Assembly (NCBI RefSeq): GCF_006149045.1
Contig: NZ_VBSN01000027.1
Location: 186,001 to 250,000 of the forward strand
Length of the DNA stretch: 64,000 nt
Direction of reading: 5' to 3'
Origin: Dyadobacter flavalbus
GTDB lineage: Bacteria; Bacteroidota; Bacteroidia; Cytophagales; Spirosomataceae
Shown: positions 26,886 through 35,010 of the stretch, one piece after another
Layout of the letters: each line of letters starts with the position of its first letter
Position numbering within the stretch: position 1 is the stretch's first letter
Notes under the pieces: model-generated
Databases searched by the model: none
What the model was told of the DNA's origin: nothing
The model's input: the letters and a program-made list of their open reading frames with translations, nothing else
Program-made: the position numbers and the translations under genes

Positions 26886-27725
26886 TCAGCGATAAGTAAT
26901 TCGGTAAATACTGCCTTGTTCGTTTGTAACCAGCAGGTCGGTATTATTCAGAAACAGAATGGCTTCATTCTGCATTTTCACCAGCCGGAAACAGCCAAGC
27001 GGCTTTTTAAAGTTGATTTCATTTCCGTCTACTCCGAATAAAAGTACTTTTCCATAAGTCAGCACAGCGAAAGTTTTACCGTCCGGGCTGATGTCTGCAG
27101 AAGTAACGAGCGCATCGATATAAATGCTGTCAACAGGCGAGAGGCTGTGATTTCCTTTTTCCGCAGGCAGGCGGTACAGTTTTACCTGTTTGTCTTTGGT
27201 CCAGTTTTTTGAAAAAAGGTATAAATTTTTATTGTGATAAAAAAATGCCTCGCAATCGAATTCCGGTATGTCCGAAGCTCCGGATGTGCCTTTCTGGGCG
27301 GCGTATTCAAAAGTGATTTTTTCCGTAGCGTTCTGATCGGGCGGAATCCTGTAAATGTCAAAAGATTTTCTGTTACCTGCGTTATTGCCGAAATCTCCGA
27401 TATAGATGTTGTTTTCCGGGTCTTTTGCCAGGTCTTCCCAATCTGTATTTTTTGCGCCGGGAACAGTTTTTGTTGAAAGCAGTTTTCCGGAAAGATCAAA
27501 CTCGTAAAGTTCTGCTTTTCCGCCACTGTCATTATGAGTCCAGAATGAATTTTTTCCGTTACCTGCAGCAAGCCCCGAACTTTCAGCAGCAACCGCCGGG
27601 AGCGTACCGATCTTTTTGATCTGATAATGAGATTTTACCTTTTCGAAATTATTGATGCTATGATCCGGCTGACAAGTACACAAAACAGTTTTTACCGCAT
27701 ACCACAGATACATTAATTTATTCAT
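26886..27725 (-). CDS. Predicted secreted or lipid-anchored beta-propeller-like protein
   Basis: About 279 residues if started at ATG 27725 (MNKLMYLWYAVKTVLCTC). The early Leu-Cys pair near a short hydrophobic stretch could be a lipobox. The body has repeated blade-like patterns (HNDSGGKAELYEFDLSG, NNIYIGDFGNN, PDGKTFAVLTYGKVLLF) with W-D-L and G-D-F/G-N turns, typical of a propeller that reports or binds a ligand. I do not recognise a named family. It starts head to head with the AI-2E-family gene: the two ATG codons overlap by 2 bp. Confidence 0.6.
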   Translation of the reverse strand: MNKLMYLWYAVKTVLCTCQPDHSINNFEKVKSHYQIKKIGTLPAVAAESSGLAAGNGKNSFWTHNDSGGKAELYEFDLSGKLLSTKTVPGAKNTDWEDLAKDPENNIYIGDFGNNAGNRKSFDIYRIPPDQNATEKITFEYAAQKGTSGASDIPEFDCEAFFYHNKNLYLFSKNWTKDKQVKLYRLPAEKGNHSLSPVDSIYIDALVTSADISPDGKTFAVLTYGKVLLFGVDGNEINFKKPLGCFRLVKMQNEAILFLNNTDLLVTNEQGSIYRITYR

Positions 27726-29055
27726 GAATTCAACATTACGTCCACTCCCAAACAAAGATAGAGAAACACCCGCTTACCTGAAGCTGGCCAGTATACTTGT
27801 GGCGCTTATTGCAACGGTGTATATCCTGTTTACATTGCGGGAAACAATCATTCCACTTGCATTTTCGATTTTGCTGGCCATTCTGCTGCATCCGGTCTGT
27901 GCATGGCTGGAACGTCACCGCGTGCCTCGTATCGGGGCTATTCTGCTCAGCATACTGGCTTTGTTCGTTGTGATCACCATTCTGGTATATGTCGTTTCGA
28001 TCCAGATCGGGAGTTTTGCAGAGGAGCTTCCCAGAATTACCGAAAAAGCAGAAACTATTCTGGATCAGGCGCTTACCATGGGCGAGCGTTATCTGAACGT
28101 CAGCCGGAGCCAGCAGGTTAGCGAGGCCAAAAGGTATCTGATCAATGCATTGAGCGAAGGAAGGGCCGTTTTGCTGAATACGCTGGTTACGACTACGGGA
28201 GCCATTTCCACATTCATCCTGATTCCTTTATATATCTTCTTTTTCCTTTTGTACCGTGATTTTTTCAGGCGTTTTGTTCACAAGGCCGTTACCAATGTAT
28301 CCAATGATGAACTGAATCTGCTTCTGAAAAAAATCTATGAAGTAATCCAGAGCTATCTTTCCGGACTGTTTCTTGTCATTCTTATTGTCGGCGTTCTGAA
28401 CAGCATCGGCTTGCTGATCCTCGGCATTCCGCATGCCATTTTCTTCGGGTTTCTGGCCGGGTTCCTGATTCTGATTCCTTATATCGGCATACTGATCGGT
28501 TCCATACTTCCTGCATTGCTGAGCATTGTTACCATGGATTCGCCGTGGTATGCAGTCGGCGTTATCGGCGTGATGAGCTTTGTGCAGTTTCTCGAAGGGA
28601 ATTTTATTACGCCCAATATTGTCGGATCAAAAGTGAGCGTGAACCCGCTTGCGGCCATTGTTGCCTTGTTTCTGGGCGGACAGTTGTGGGGACTTTCCGG
28701 GTTAATCCTTGCATTGCCCGTTACTGCCATTCTGAAAGTAGTTCTGGATACGATTCCGAGCCTTGAACCTTACGGCTTTTTACTCGGAGAACCTGTTCAC
28801 GAAGTAGCGGAAGAAAAAGCAGAACGGAGAAGGGAAGGAGAAAGGGTAGAACGGAGAAGGGAAGAGAAAAGGGTAGAACGGAGAGAGGAAGGAGAAAAGG
28901 TAGAGCGGAGAAAGGAAGAAACCGATGTAAAGGCAGAAGCAGTTCCGGAATTCAAGAAAAAGCCTTACCGCCGCTACCGCAACAAATCCAAAAAGAAGAA
29001 TGAATCCGGTAATCCGCCTGCGTCTTCTTCGCCCGCAGCCAATGTAGAAAATTGA
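27724..29055 (+). CDS. AI-2E family transporter (PerM/TqsA-like)
   Basis: 443 residues with about eight transmembrane helices and the family motif region PYIGILIGSILPALLS, followed by the conserved G-N-x-x-x-P-x-x-x-G (EGNFITPNIVGSKVSVNPL). Members export small signals such as autoinducer-2, or act as Na+/H+ antiporters; the substrate here is unknown. Family members normally end near residue 350. Here a hydrophilic tail of about 90 residues follows, containing four 9-residue basic/acidic repeats (28822-28929). The divergent neighbour's start codon overlaps this one. Confidence 0.85.
   Translation: MNSTLRPLPNKDRETPAYLKLASILVALIATVYILFTLRETIIPLAFSILLAILLHPVCAWLERHRVPRIGAILLSILALFVVITILVYVVSIQIGSFAEELPRITEKAETILDQALTMGERYLNVSRSQQVSEAKRYLINALSEGRAVLLNTLVTTTGAISTFILIPLYIFFFLLYRDFFRRFVHKAVTNVSNDELNLLLKKIYEVIQSYLSGLFLVILIVGVLNSIGLLILGIPHAIFFGFLAGFLILIPYIGILIGSILPALLSIVTMDSPWYAVGVIGVMSFVQFLEGNFITPNIVGSKVSVNPLAAIVALFLGGQLWGLSGLILALPVTAILKVVLDTIPSLEPYGFLLGEPVHEVAEEKAERRREGERVERRREEKRVERREEGEKVERRKEETDVKAEAVPEFKKKPYRRYRNKSKKKNESGNPPASSSPAANVEN
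28822..28929 (+). repeat. Four 27-bp tandem repeats in the AI-2E gene tail
   Basis: Four units of 27 bp, purine-rich and beginning GAACGGAGA (the last GAGCGGAGA), encode ERRREGERV, ERRREEKRV, ERREEGEKV and ERRKEETDV. The register is in frame, so unit gain or loss would keep the protein readable. Confidence 0.8.
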
Positions 29056-29062
29056 TTGCAGA

Positions 29063-29542
29063 TTATTCTGTTTTTACTTTTTCAACACAGATTCCGACGC
29101 TCATGATAAAAGGAAGCGGGTTCTGCCGCATGGACTGCGAAAGTGTAAAAGTGTAAATTCCTGCTTTTTTAAACCTGTAATTTTTCTGAAAAGGGATTTT
29201 ATGATCAAACAGATCACCAAGCCCGTGGCCGTAAGGCTTCCCGGATACTTCATTGGAAAGATAAACTTCTTCCAGCGTATTGGAAATCTGTTTATTGTCC
29301 GGACCGATTACATTTCTGGTCAGATATAAATTGTAATACGGATACTGAAATGCATTTCTCAGCACGTAATACATGTTGTAAGTGCTTACAGTATCCGTTA
29401 TTTCAACCTTGAAAGAAGGCTTGTTGTTGATATACCAAAGACCGTCCTCTATATTTTCATGCGCTTTATAAACGACATTTTCATTGCATCCGGGCAGTAA
29501 CAGGCAAATTAACGACAGCCGGACAAAGGGCAGAAATTTCAT
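29063..29542 (-). CDS. gldH: Gliding motility lipoprotein GldH
   Basis: 159 residues from ATG 29542, chosen because the lipoprotein signal starts there (MKFLPFVRLSLICLLLPGC, lipid-attached Cys19). The rest has the GldH pattern: a short N-terminal linker, paired aromatic beta strands (YNMYYVLRNAFQYPYYNLYL), and a GHGLGDLFDHKIPF stretch. GldH is needed for gliding and chitin use in Flavobacterium johnsoniae. Its assignment is by overall layout, as the family is not strongly conserved. The upstream gene on the same strand ends 44 bp away. Confidence 0.72.
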   Translation of the reverse strand: MKFLPFVRLSLICLLLPGCNENVVYKAHENIEDGLWYINNKPSFKVEITDTVSTYNMYYVLRNAFQYPYYNLYLTRNVIGPDNKQISNTLEEVYLSNEVSGKPYGHGLGDLFDHKIPFQKNYRFKKAGIYTFTLSQSMRQNPLPFIMSVGICVEKVKTE

Positions 29543-29586
29543 TCGGAATTCGGGTATTTGATTTACAAAAACAGGTATTTTTAAAC

Positions 29587-30087
29587 TTATGAACTTGTCT
29601 GCTGCGCAAAGTAACGGCTTAGCCAAGAATCGGAAGCACGTATTTTCCATCTTTTCAGCCATTGCGCTTTATTGGCCACCTGATTGTCAAAAATGGTCGT
29701 ATACGGCGTAATCAGTTCATTCATGACAGCTTGTTTGATTTTCGGCACAGCCACAGTCTGAACGGTATTGTTGTCGTCAAAATAAGCCAGTGAGCGGTCA
29801 AAAAAATCAATGTTCATGCGCTGACCAATTTCTTTCAGCCAGTGAACGGAAGTATCAATCGAACATCCGCTCGGCAGTTCATCGCTTTCGTCCACGGCAA
29901 TCACGACAAACCGATGTTCAAATACTTTTGCCGAAGCCGTAAGCGGCTTGCCGTGCGCTTTCCATTCATCCAGAGAAGCTTTGAGCGTTTCGGTAATAAT
30001 ACCCGCTTCTTCATTGGTTATGGTTCTGTCGGCCTGATAAATCCAGACTCTTGACTGTAAATCTATATCGCTGAATGGAATGTACAT
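29587..30087 (-). CDS. Conserved Bacteroidota protein, function unknown
   Basis: 166 residues, soluble, with no signal peptide. It begins MYIPFSDIDLQSRVWIYQADR and has a conserved-looking middle (HRFVVIAVDESDELPSGCSID) and C-terminal helices. Homologues in databases are often labelled ABC-transporter ATPase, but I see no Walker A or B motif here, so that label should not be trusted. The first 60 residues, with an LDEWKAHGKPL stretch, suggest a small enzyme or sensor fold. Confidence 0.65.
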   Translation of the reverse strand: MYIPFSDIDLQSRVWIYQADRTITNEEAGIITETLKASLDEWKAHGKPLTASAKVFEHRFVVIAVDESDELPSGCSIDTSVHWLKEIGQRMNIDFFDRSLAYFDDNNTVQTVAVPKIKQAVMNELITPYTTIFDNQVANKAQWLKRWKIRASDSWLSRYFAQQTSS

Positions 30088-30228
30088 AACTTTGAAATAA
30101 TTTAAATACTTGAAAAATCTGCTTCAAAAAAAGCCGGTTGCCAGTATTTTGAAACACTACATTTAAAAATAAGTTCTGTTATCCAGATTTCCGTATTGGT
30201 ATTATCCAACAAAACATACATCTGACTG

Positions 30229-30256
30229 CTTACATTTACCATTTCACCATTCACAA
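30229..30256 (-). repeat. Heptamer array over the stop codon, AWGTRAA family
   Basis: Read on the minus strand: TTGTGAA, TGGTGAA, ATGGTAA, ATGTAAG, four units in exact 7-bp phase. The stop codon TGA (30253-30251) of the HdrB-like gene lies inside the first unit. The rest of the 163-bp gap to the next gene shows no other feature. Confidence 0.6.
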
Positions 30257-31048
30257 TCCTTCCGCCCGCGCAATCAGTTCCGCCAGATCGTACACTTTTA
30301 CAGCATCCTCTTTTTCCTTGTTCTTGACGCCGTCCGTCATCATAACCATACAGAACGGGCAGGCAACTGCAATAGTATTTGCTCCCGTCCCGATTGCTTC
30401 TTCGATCCGTTCAATGTTGATGTCTTTTCGTCCGGGTTCCGGCTCTTTAAACATTTGTCCTCCGCCGGCACCGCAGCAAAGGCCTTTTGTGCGGCAGCGC
30501 TTCATCTCGACCAGATCGGCATCCAGCGCTTCCAGTACATGCCGCGGCGCTTCGTAAATGTTATTGGCGCGGCCAAGATAGCAGGAATCGTGAAAAGTAA
30601 TCTTTTTGCCTTTAAACGTTTCGCCGCCTTCCAGCCGGACGCGGCCTTCATTGATCAGCTGCTGGAGATATTCCGAATGATGGATTACTTCATAATGGCC
30701 GCCCAGTTCGGGATATTCATTTTTCAGCGTATTGAAACAATGCGGGCATGCCGTAACGATTTTCTTGATCCCGTACATATCCAGCACCTGAATGTTGGAC
30801 ATGGCAAGCATTTGAAAGGTAAATTCATTTCCGGCGCGCCGGGCAGGATCGCCCGTGCAGCTTTCCTCCGTTCCAAGTACCGCAAATCGGATTCCTGCCT
30901 TGTTCAGTATTTTTACAAAAGCGACCGTCACTTTTTTATACCTGTCGTCAAATGCGCCCGCACAGCCTACCCAGAACAACACTTCCGGAGATTCATTGGC
31001 AGCAGCCATTTCGGCCATTGTCGGAACCTTGTATGTCAAATCACTCAT
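30251..31048 (-). CDS. (Fe-S)-binding protein, HdrB/GlcF-like CCG domain
   Basis: 265 residues with two cysteine-rich CCG domains: the first has VGCAGAFDDR and CPHCFNTL, the second DSCYLGRAN and CRTKGLCCGAGGGQM. CCG domains bind a special 4Fe-4S cluster and are found in heterodisulfide reductase subunit B, glycolate oxidase GlcF and lactate oxidase LldE. With the upstream membrane-bound Fe-S protein, it probably forms an electron-transfer pair that reduces or oxidises a disulfide or organic acid using the quinone pool. The substrate is not known. Gene order and 27-bp gap indicate one operon. Confidence 0.88.
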   Translation of the reverse strand: MSDLTYKVPTMAEMAAANESPEVLFWVGCAGAFDDRYKKVTVAFVKILNKAGIRFAVLGTEESCTGDPARRAGNEFTFQMLAMSNIQVLDMYGIKKIVTACPHCFNTLKNEYPELGGHYEVIHHSEYLQQLINEGRVRLEGGETFKGKKITFHDSCYLGRANNIYEAPRHVLEALDADLVEMKRCRTKGLCCGAGGGQMFKEPEPGRKDINIERIEEAIGTGANTIAVACPFCMVMMTDGVKNKEKEDAVKVYDLAELIARAEGL

Positions 31049-31075
31049 GGAATTTCAATTTAGATTAATAGCTGC

Positions 31076-32449
31076 TTATCCGGCAGATTTCTGTTCAAGA
31101 CCTTCCGTCCAGTTAAAGCGGTCTCCGGCAGAAAATTTCCACGGAGCCTGATTGGTATCCAGATTCTGAAACATCGTGTTCCAGGAACCGGGCGCCTGTG
31201 CTTCATCCATTATCTTGTAGCGGCGGAGCTGAAGAATGATATCCAGCGGGTTAATAAGCACAGGACATTCCTGCACGCATGCGTTACAGGTTGTGCAGGC
31301 AAGAATTTCTTCTTCCAGAATGTAATCACCAATCAGACTTTTCCCGTCATCGACAAATTTACCTTTGTTGGCCTGCATATTCCTGCCCACATCTTCGAGA
31401 CGATCGCGCGTATCCATCATTATTTTTCTGGGAGAAAGCTTTTTGCCCGTTATATTGGCCGGGCAAGCCGCGGTACAACGCCCGCATTCCGTGCAGGAAT
31501 AAGCATCCATCAGATTTTTCCAGCTCAGGTCCTGCACATCCCTGGCCCCGAATCGTTCCGGAACTTCGGCTGTTTCGCCTGAGGCATTTTCCAGTCCAAG
31601 CATCATTTTCACCTCGTTGGTAATTTCCGGCATGTTCTTCATTTCACCTTTCGGGATCAGCCTTGAAAAATACGTATTTGGAAAAGCGAGAATAATATGC
31701 AAATGTTTGGAATAGGTAACATAAACGGCAAACGCAAAAATGCCGAGAATGTGAAACCACCATGCAGCACGTTCGTAAATGATCAGCGCATTTTCATTCC
31801 AGCCTTCAAACAAAGGTTTTAAAAACTGGCTGAACCAAAAATTTCCGGTTTTGGGATAATGCGCACTGCCTAAATCCTGCAATACACTGTCGGCAGCGTT
31901 CATAGTCAGAATGGCAATCATCAGTACAATTTCAAAAATCAGGATCAGCTTGCCGTCCAGCGCCGGCCAGCCATTCATTTCACGGTGGCGGACAGGCTGT
32001 AAGCGTGCTACTTTCGCAACACTCCTGCGAAATAGAAATATAACGCAGGCCAGCAGTACAGCAACTGCCAGAAATTCAAAAAAGCCAATGAGAACCGGAT
32101 AAAACGAGCCCAGAAATGAAGCGAAAAGACGATGCTTTCCAAGAATTCCATCCAGTACAATTTCCAGAACTTCCATATTGATCAGGATAAAACCGGCATA
32201 CACGGCAAAGTGCAGGATGCCGACCAATGGCTTGTCAAACATCTTTTTCTGACCGAATGCAACGCGCATCATAATGGAAAGTCGTCGCTGCGGCTGATCG
32301 GTAAGATCTTCGGGCTTGCCAAGATTAATCGTGGATTTGATCAATTGAACGCGCTGAAAAACCAGCCAGCCGGCTATTCCAAGCACAACAATAAATATTA
32401 CTTGCTGAATTACTTCCATTGCAGATGAATAGGTTTCTGGCAAAATCAT
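31076..32449 (-). CDS. Membrane Fe-S oxidoreductase, HdrE/HdrC-like fusion
   Basis: 457 residues. The first 270 carry about five transmembrane helices with heme-type histidines (for example HFAVYAGF, WWFHILG), resembling a nitrate-reductase gamma or HdrE cytochrome b. The C-terminal part has two 4Fe-4S motifs, CTECGRCTAACPAN and CTTCNACVQECPVL, then a helical tail. It should pass electrons between the quinone pool and the soluble partner encoded downstream. A divergent promoter region with a palindrome lies upstream (32472-32511). Confidence 0.88.
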   Translation of the reverse strand: MILPETYSSAMEVIQQVIFIVVLGIAGWLVFQRVQLIKSTINLGKPEDLTDQPQRRLSIMMRVAFGQKKMFDKPLVGILHFAVYAGFILINMEVLEIVLDGILGKHRLFASFLGSFYPVLIGFFEFLAVAVLLACVIFLFRRSVAKVARLQPVRHREMNGWPALDGKLILIFEIVLMIAILTMNAADSVLQDLGSAHYPKTGNFWFSQFLKPLFEGWNENALIIYERAAWWFHILGIFAFAVYVTYSKHLHIILAFPNTYFSRLIPKGEMKNMPEITNEVKMMLGLENASGETAEVPERFGARDVQDLSWKNLMDAYSCTECGRCTAACPANITGKKLSPRKIMMDTRDRLEDVGRNMQANKGKFVDDGKSLIGDYILEEEILACTTCNACVQECPVLINPLDIILQLRRYKIMDEAQAPGSWNTMFQNLDTNQAPWKFSAGDRFNWTEGLEQKSAG

Positions 32450-32471
32450 TAGTATGCAAGCATACTACTAA

Positions 32472-32511
32472 CAAATATGAGAAAAATGTGATTGGGTGAC
32501 AAACTGTTTGT
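32472..32511 (-). promoter_or_regulatory. Promoter of the Fe-S operon with palindrome
   Basis: Minus strand: TTTG at 32503-32500, 20 bp spacer, then CATATTTG at 32479-32472, one mismatch from TAnnTTTG. The -33 TTTG is part of the 13-bp palindrome ACAAAC-T-GTTTGT (32499-32511). A matching palindrome lies over the -33 box of the tRNA-Phe promoter. Confidence 0.6.
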
Positions 32512-32594
32512 GCATAAAAATATTTTCGAGCATTTAATATCAAGACACTCAGGATAATACGTGATTTAAATACATTTTATAAAAAATAAATTCA

Positions 32595-32633
32595 ACAAAC
32601 AGTTTGTAAAGCTAAAACAGACTTCTATTTTTG
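32595..32633 (+). promoter_or_regulatory. tRNA-Phe promoter with palindrome
   Basis: TTTG at 32603-32606, a 19-bp spacer, then TATTTTTG at 32626-32633: a perfect Bacteroidota promoter. The -33 TTTG lies inside ACAAAC-A-GTTTGT (32595-32607), the same 13-bp palindrome as at 32499-32511, exactly 96 bp away. Confidence 0.78.
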
Positions 32634-32660
32634 CAGTCCCAAACGGGGCCAACTGAAAGC

Positions 32661-32733
32661 GGTGATGTAGCTCAGTCGGTAGAGCAAAGGACTGAAAATC
32701 CTTGTGTCGGCGGTTCGATTCCGTCCATCACCA
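32661..32733 (+). tRNA. tRNA-Phe (GAA)
   Basis: The acceptor arm GGTGATG pairs with CATCACC, with the discriminator A at 32733. The anticodon stem-loop is GGACTGAAAATCC with anticodon GAA, and the T-loop GGTTCGATTCC is standard. The CCA end is not encoded. A perfect promoter lies 27 bp upstream and a strong hairpin follows. Confidence 0.97.
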
Positions 32734-32740
32734 CAGAATG

Positions 32741-32786
32741 CAAATAAAGCCTGCTGATTAATTGCAATCAGCAGGCTTTATTTGTT
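32741..32786 (+). terminator. Terminator after tRNA-Phe
   Basis: A 19-bp perfect stem (CAAATAAAGCCTGCTGATT and its complement) with a 6-base loop lies 7 bp after the tRNA. The 3' arm ends in TTTATTTGTTT. Confidence 0.8.
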
Positions 32787-32867
32787 TAGTACACTCTGTA
32801 GAAAGTTTTATAAAATAATGGATCAAACCGGCCATTTTAACTTGTTTGCAGCACATCTTGATTTCTT

Positions 32868-33398
32868 TTATTTATTGCTTCTCTCATAATGTAGCTGTAC
32901 TAATCCGGTTTCAAAACTTTTCGAACTAATCAATTTCAAGTCAGTGCCGGGCCGCCCATCCTTGAAAAGACGGATGCCTTCTCCTACAAAAACGGGGATT
33001 ACAGAAATGACAAATTCATCAATCAGACTGCGCTGTAACAGTTGATGTACAACTTCCGCGCCTCCGTCACAAAAAATGGTTTTGCCTTCTTTTGCCTGTA
33101 ATTTTGTAACCAGTTCGCCAATATCGCCGGTATAGAAGTGTATATTGCCAATACTTTCCTGTGGTGTTCGCGTGATAATGTAAGTTTCCTTGTCAGCATG
33201 AATGAAATCCGGAACGTGCTGTATTACCCAGTTATACGTACGGCGGCCGACTATAACCGTGTCGACTTGTTCAATAAAGTCCGCGTAGCCATAATCTTCG
33301 CCTTCTTTCTCAACTTTTCCTAAAAATCCAAGGTCATCGCCCGGAGCAGCAATGTAACCATCCAGGCTCATCGCAATATAAAGCACGAGTTTTCGCAT
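32868..33398 (-). CDS. Dihydrofolate reductase family protein (RibD C-terminal-like)
   Basis: 176 residues from ATG 33398 (MRKLVLYIAMSLDGYIA), the usual start of this family; the frame extends upstream but shows no conserved sequence. VIVGRRTYNWV and KTIFCDGGAEVVHQLLQRSLIDEF match the RibD C-terminal/DHFR-like reductase fold that binds NADPH. Family members reduce pyrimidine deoxyribonolactone-like or pterin-type compounds, but this small stand-alone group is mostly unstudied. No riboflavin gene is near. Confidence 0.85.
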   Translation of the reverse strand: MRKLVLYIAMSLDGYIAAPGDDLGFLGKVEKEGEDYGYADFIEQVDTVIVGRRTYNWVIQHVPDFIHADKETYIITRTPQESIGNIHFYTGDIGELVTKLQAKEGKTIFCDGGAEVVHQLLQRSLIDEFVISVIPVFVGEGIRLFKDGRPGTDLKLISSKSFETGLVQLHYERSNK

Positions 33399-33873
33399 TG
33401 TTTTAATGATAGTTAATTTCATTGCAAGCCCTTGTTCGCTGCATTCTTCGGCATTGCAATTTTTACATTGCAACTTATGGAATCGAGCGTAATTGGCAAG
33501 TAAACCGAAGGCCGGATTTTTATAAAATTGAGTGAATGGATAAAAGAAAAGTATGCTTTTCCTGCGCTCTGTTTTCAATTACATGCCGTTAAAGCGTGGC
33601 AGTAATTATTGAAGTTAAGACGGCGAAGTTCCAGATTTGCTTTCTTGTAAAACTAGCTTCTGTTTGTATTATTTTAATAAATGTATTTGTGATAGGAAGA
33701 TATTTAGGTGTCTTTTGTAATTCGTAAACTATTGATAGACAATAGTCGTTCATTATTGTGAATGTTGTAAAGATCATTTGTTAAGATGTAATCTTTGCTT
33801 TCACTTCATAATTATTTTAATATTACAAAAGCAGCTTTGAACAGCAGTTCTGAGCATAAAAACTGAAACTATA
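33399..33873. other. Gap without a supported gene
   Basis: 475 bases between the DHFR-like gene and the gene at 33874. It has an A+T-rich 3' half. TTGCAA occurs twice near 33457-33474 separated by TTTTTACA. Short open frames on the minus strand here show no family pattern. I see nothing else. Confidence 0.3.
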
Positions 33874-34245
33874 ATGATACGGATACAAAAACACACAAGC
33901 GGAAACAAATCCGGAGAACGGAGCGAGGGATTTTCAAAGAACCGCTACTCGGTACTTTATACGCTGAAAGGACAGTACCAGCACGTGGGCTGTTCGTCGC
34001 AGGAAGAGGCGCAGCATGTGCTGGGTATGCTGATGACAGATGGCAACCGGATTCCAGTCGGAATTTATGATTCCGGAACAGACACTTTTGAATGGGAAAT
34101 CATCGGCCAGTATTTTCACAGCCAGGATCCGATCAGCGACCAGCAGGAACGTCTTCATGAAATATTAACGATTTCCCGGGCACTTCGCCGCCGTGATGCC
34201 AGCTGGCAGCCGGGACATTTGCAAAAACCGGGCTTTTTTGCCTGA
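33874..34245 (+). CDS. Hypothetical protein
   Basis: 123 residues, soluble, no signal peptide. It starts with a basic, serine/glycine-rich part, followed by a compact middle (YSVLYTLKGQYQHVGCSSQEEAQHVLGML, GIYDSGTDTFEWE) and a helical end (DQQERLHEILTISRALRRRD). No known family is recognised. It is supported by its length, coding-like composition and a terminator hairpin 45 bp after the stop. Confidence 0.55.
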   Translation: MIRIQKHTSGNKSGERSEGFSKNRYSVLYTLKGQYQHVGCSSQEEAQHVLGMLMTDGNRIPVGIYDSGTDTFEWEIIGQYFHSQDPISDQQERLHEILTISRALRRRDASWQPGHLQKPGFFA

Positions 34246-34290
34246 TATCCTGATTTCGCTTAATTAAAAGTATTACCAATTATCACAGAA

Positions 34291-34321
34291 AAGCCCTTGA
34301 CGATTCCTGCCAAGGGCTTTC
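34291..34321. terminator. Terminator-like hairpin
   Basis: Stem AAAGCCCTTG / CAAGGGCTTT with an 11-base loop, ending in TTTCTT. It lies after the gene at 33874 and also 3' of the convergent DJ-1/PfpI gene, so it may serve both. Confidence 0.6.
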
Positions 34322-34383
34322 TTGGTGATGATCCGTATGTAATTACATTAGTTATTTTGTAACCGGATTGATTCCTGCAAGCA

Positions 34384-34965
34384 TTAAACGCCTGAAATCC
34401 GGATTCCTAAAAGATTGTAAAATTCTTTCAGAATGGCGGGATGGCCGGGCCATGCAGGAGACGTTACAAGATTTCCGTCCACAACAGCTTGATCGGCAGG
34501 AATATTTTTCCAGGTACCACCGGCAAGTTCAATATCGGGGCCAACGGCTACATAGGCCGTCAGTGTGCGTCCTGTCAAGACTTTTGCAGCCGTCAAGACT
34601 TGGATTCCGTGACATATGGCAGCTACCGGTTTGTTTGTCTCAAAAAAGTACTTTGTAATTTCAAGCACCCGTTTGTTGAGGCGGGTGTATTCCGGTGCAC
34701 GCCCGCCTGCAATATACAAGCCGTCATAATCCTCAGGATTTGCCAGATCAAAATCAACAGTAATGGGAAAACGGTGACCCTGCGTTTCCTTGTAAGTCTG
34801 ATCGCCTACAAAATCATGAACAGCGGTAGGAATGGTTTCTCCTTTTTTACGGTCCGGCGCAAGCGTATCCACATCAATTCCTACCGAAAGCATGGCCTGA
34901 TATGGGACCATCGCTTCATAGTCTTCAACATAATCTCCTACGAGCATCAAAATTTTCTTTGGCAT
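34384..34965 (-). CDS. DJ-1/PfpI family protein
   Basis: 193 residues, with the class I glutamine-amidotransferase-like fold. The nucleophile elbow AAICHG puts cysteine at about residue 118 followed by histidine; a glutamate near residue 14-17 (GDYVEDYEAM) is the usual partner. The family includes proteases, deglycases, chaperones and isonitrile hydratase; the activity here is not predictable. YDGLYIAGGRAPEYTRLNKRVL is typical of the PfpI-like branch. An exact -7 box lies 38 bp upstream. Confidence 0.88.
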   Translation of the reverse strand: MPKKILMLVGDYVEDYEAMVPYQAMLSVGIDVDTLAPDRKKGETIPTAVHDFVGDQTYKETQGHRFPITVDFDLANPEDYDGLYIAGGRAPEYTRLNKRVLEITKYFFETNKPVAAICHGIQVLTAAKVLTGRTLTAYVAVGPDIELAGGTWKNIPADQAVVDGNLVTSPAWPGHPAILKEFYNLLGIRISGV

Positions 34966-35002
34966 GATGGTGAAAGTTAACAGTTGAAATAAATAACGCT
35001 GC

Positions 35003-35010
35003 CAAAGTTA
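35003..35010 (-). promoter_or_regulatory. Promoter -7 box of the DJ-1/PfpI gene
   Basis: TAACTTTG on the minus strand matches TAnnTTTG exactly. It lies 38 bp upstream of the start codon. No -33 box at the usual distance is clear. Confidence 0.5.

Noticed and set aside
29587..30087. ABC transporter ATPase label for the protein at 29587
   Set aside because: No Walker A, signature or Walker B motif can be found in the sequence.
33398..33578. 60-residue N-terminal extension of the DHFR-like protein
   Set aside because: The family begins at MRKLVLYIAMSLDGY; the upstream part lacks conservation and is cysteine-rich by chance.
33589..33777. 62-codon frame on the minus strand
   Set aside because: A+T-rich, no domain, no terminator or promoter support.
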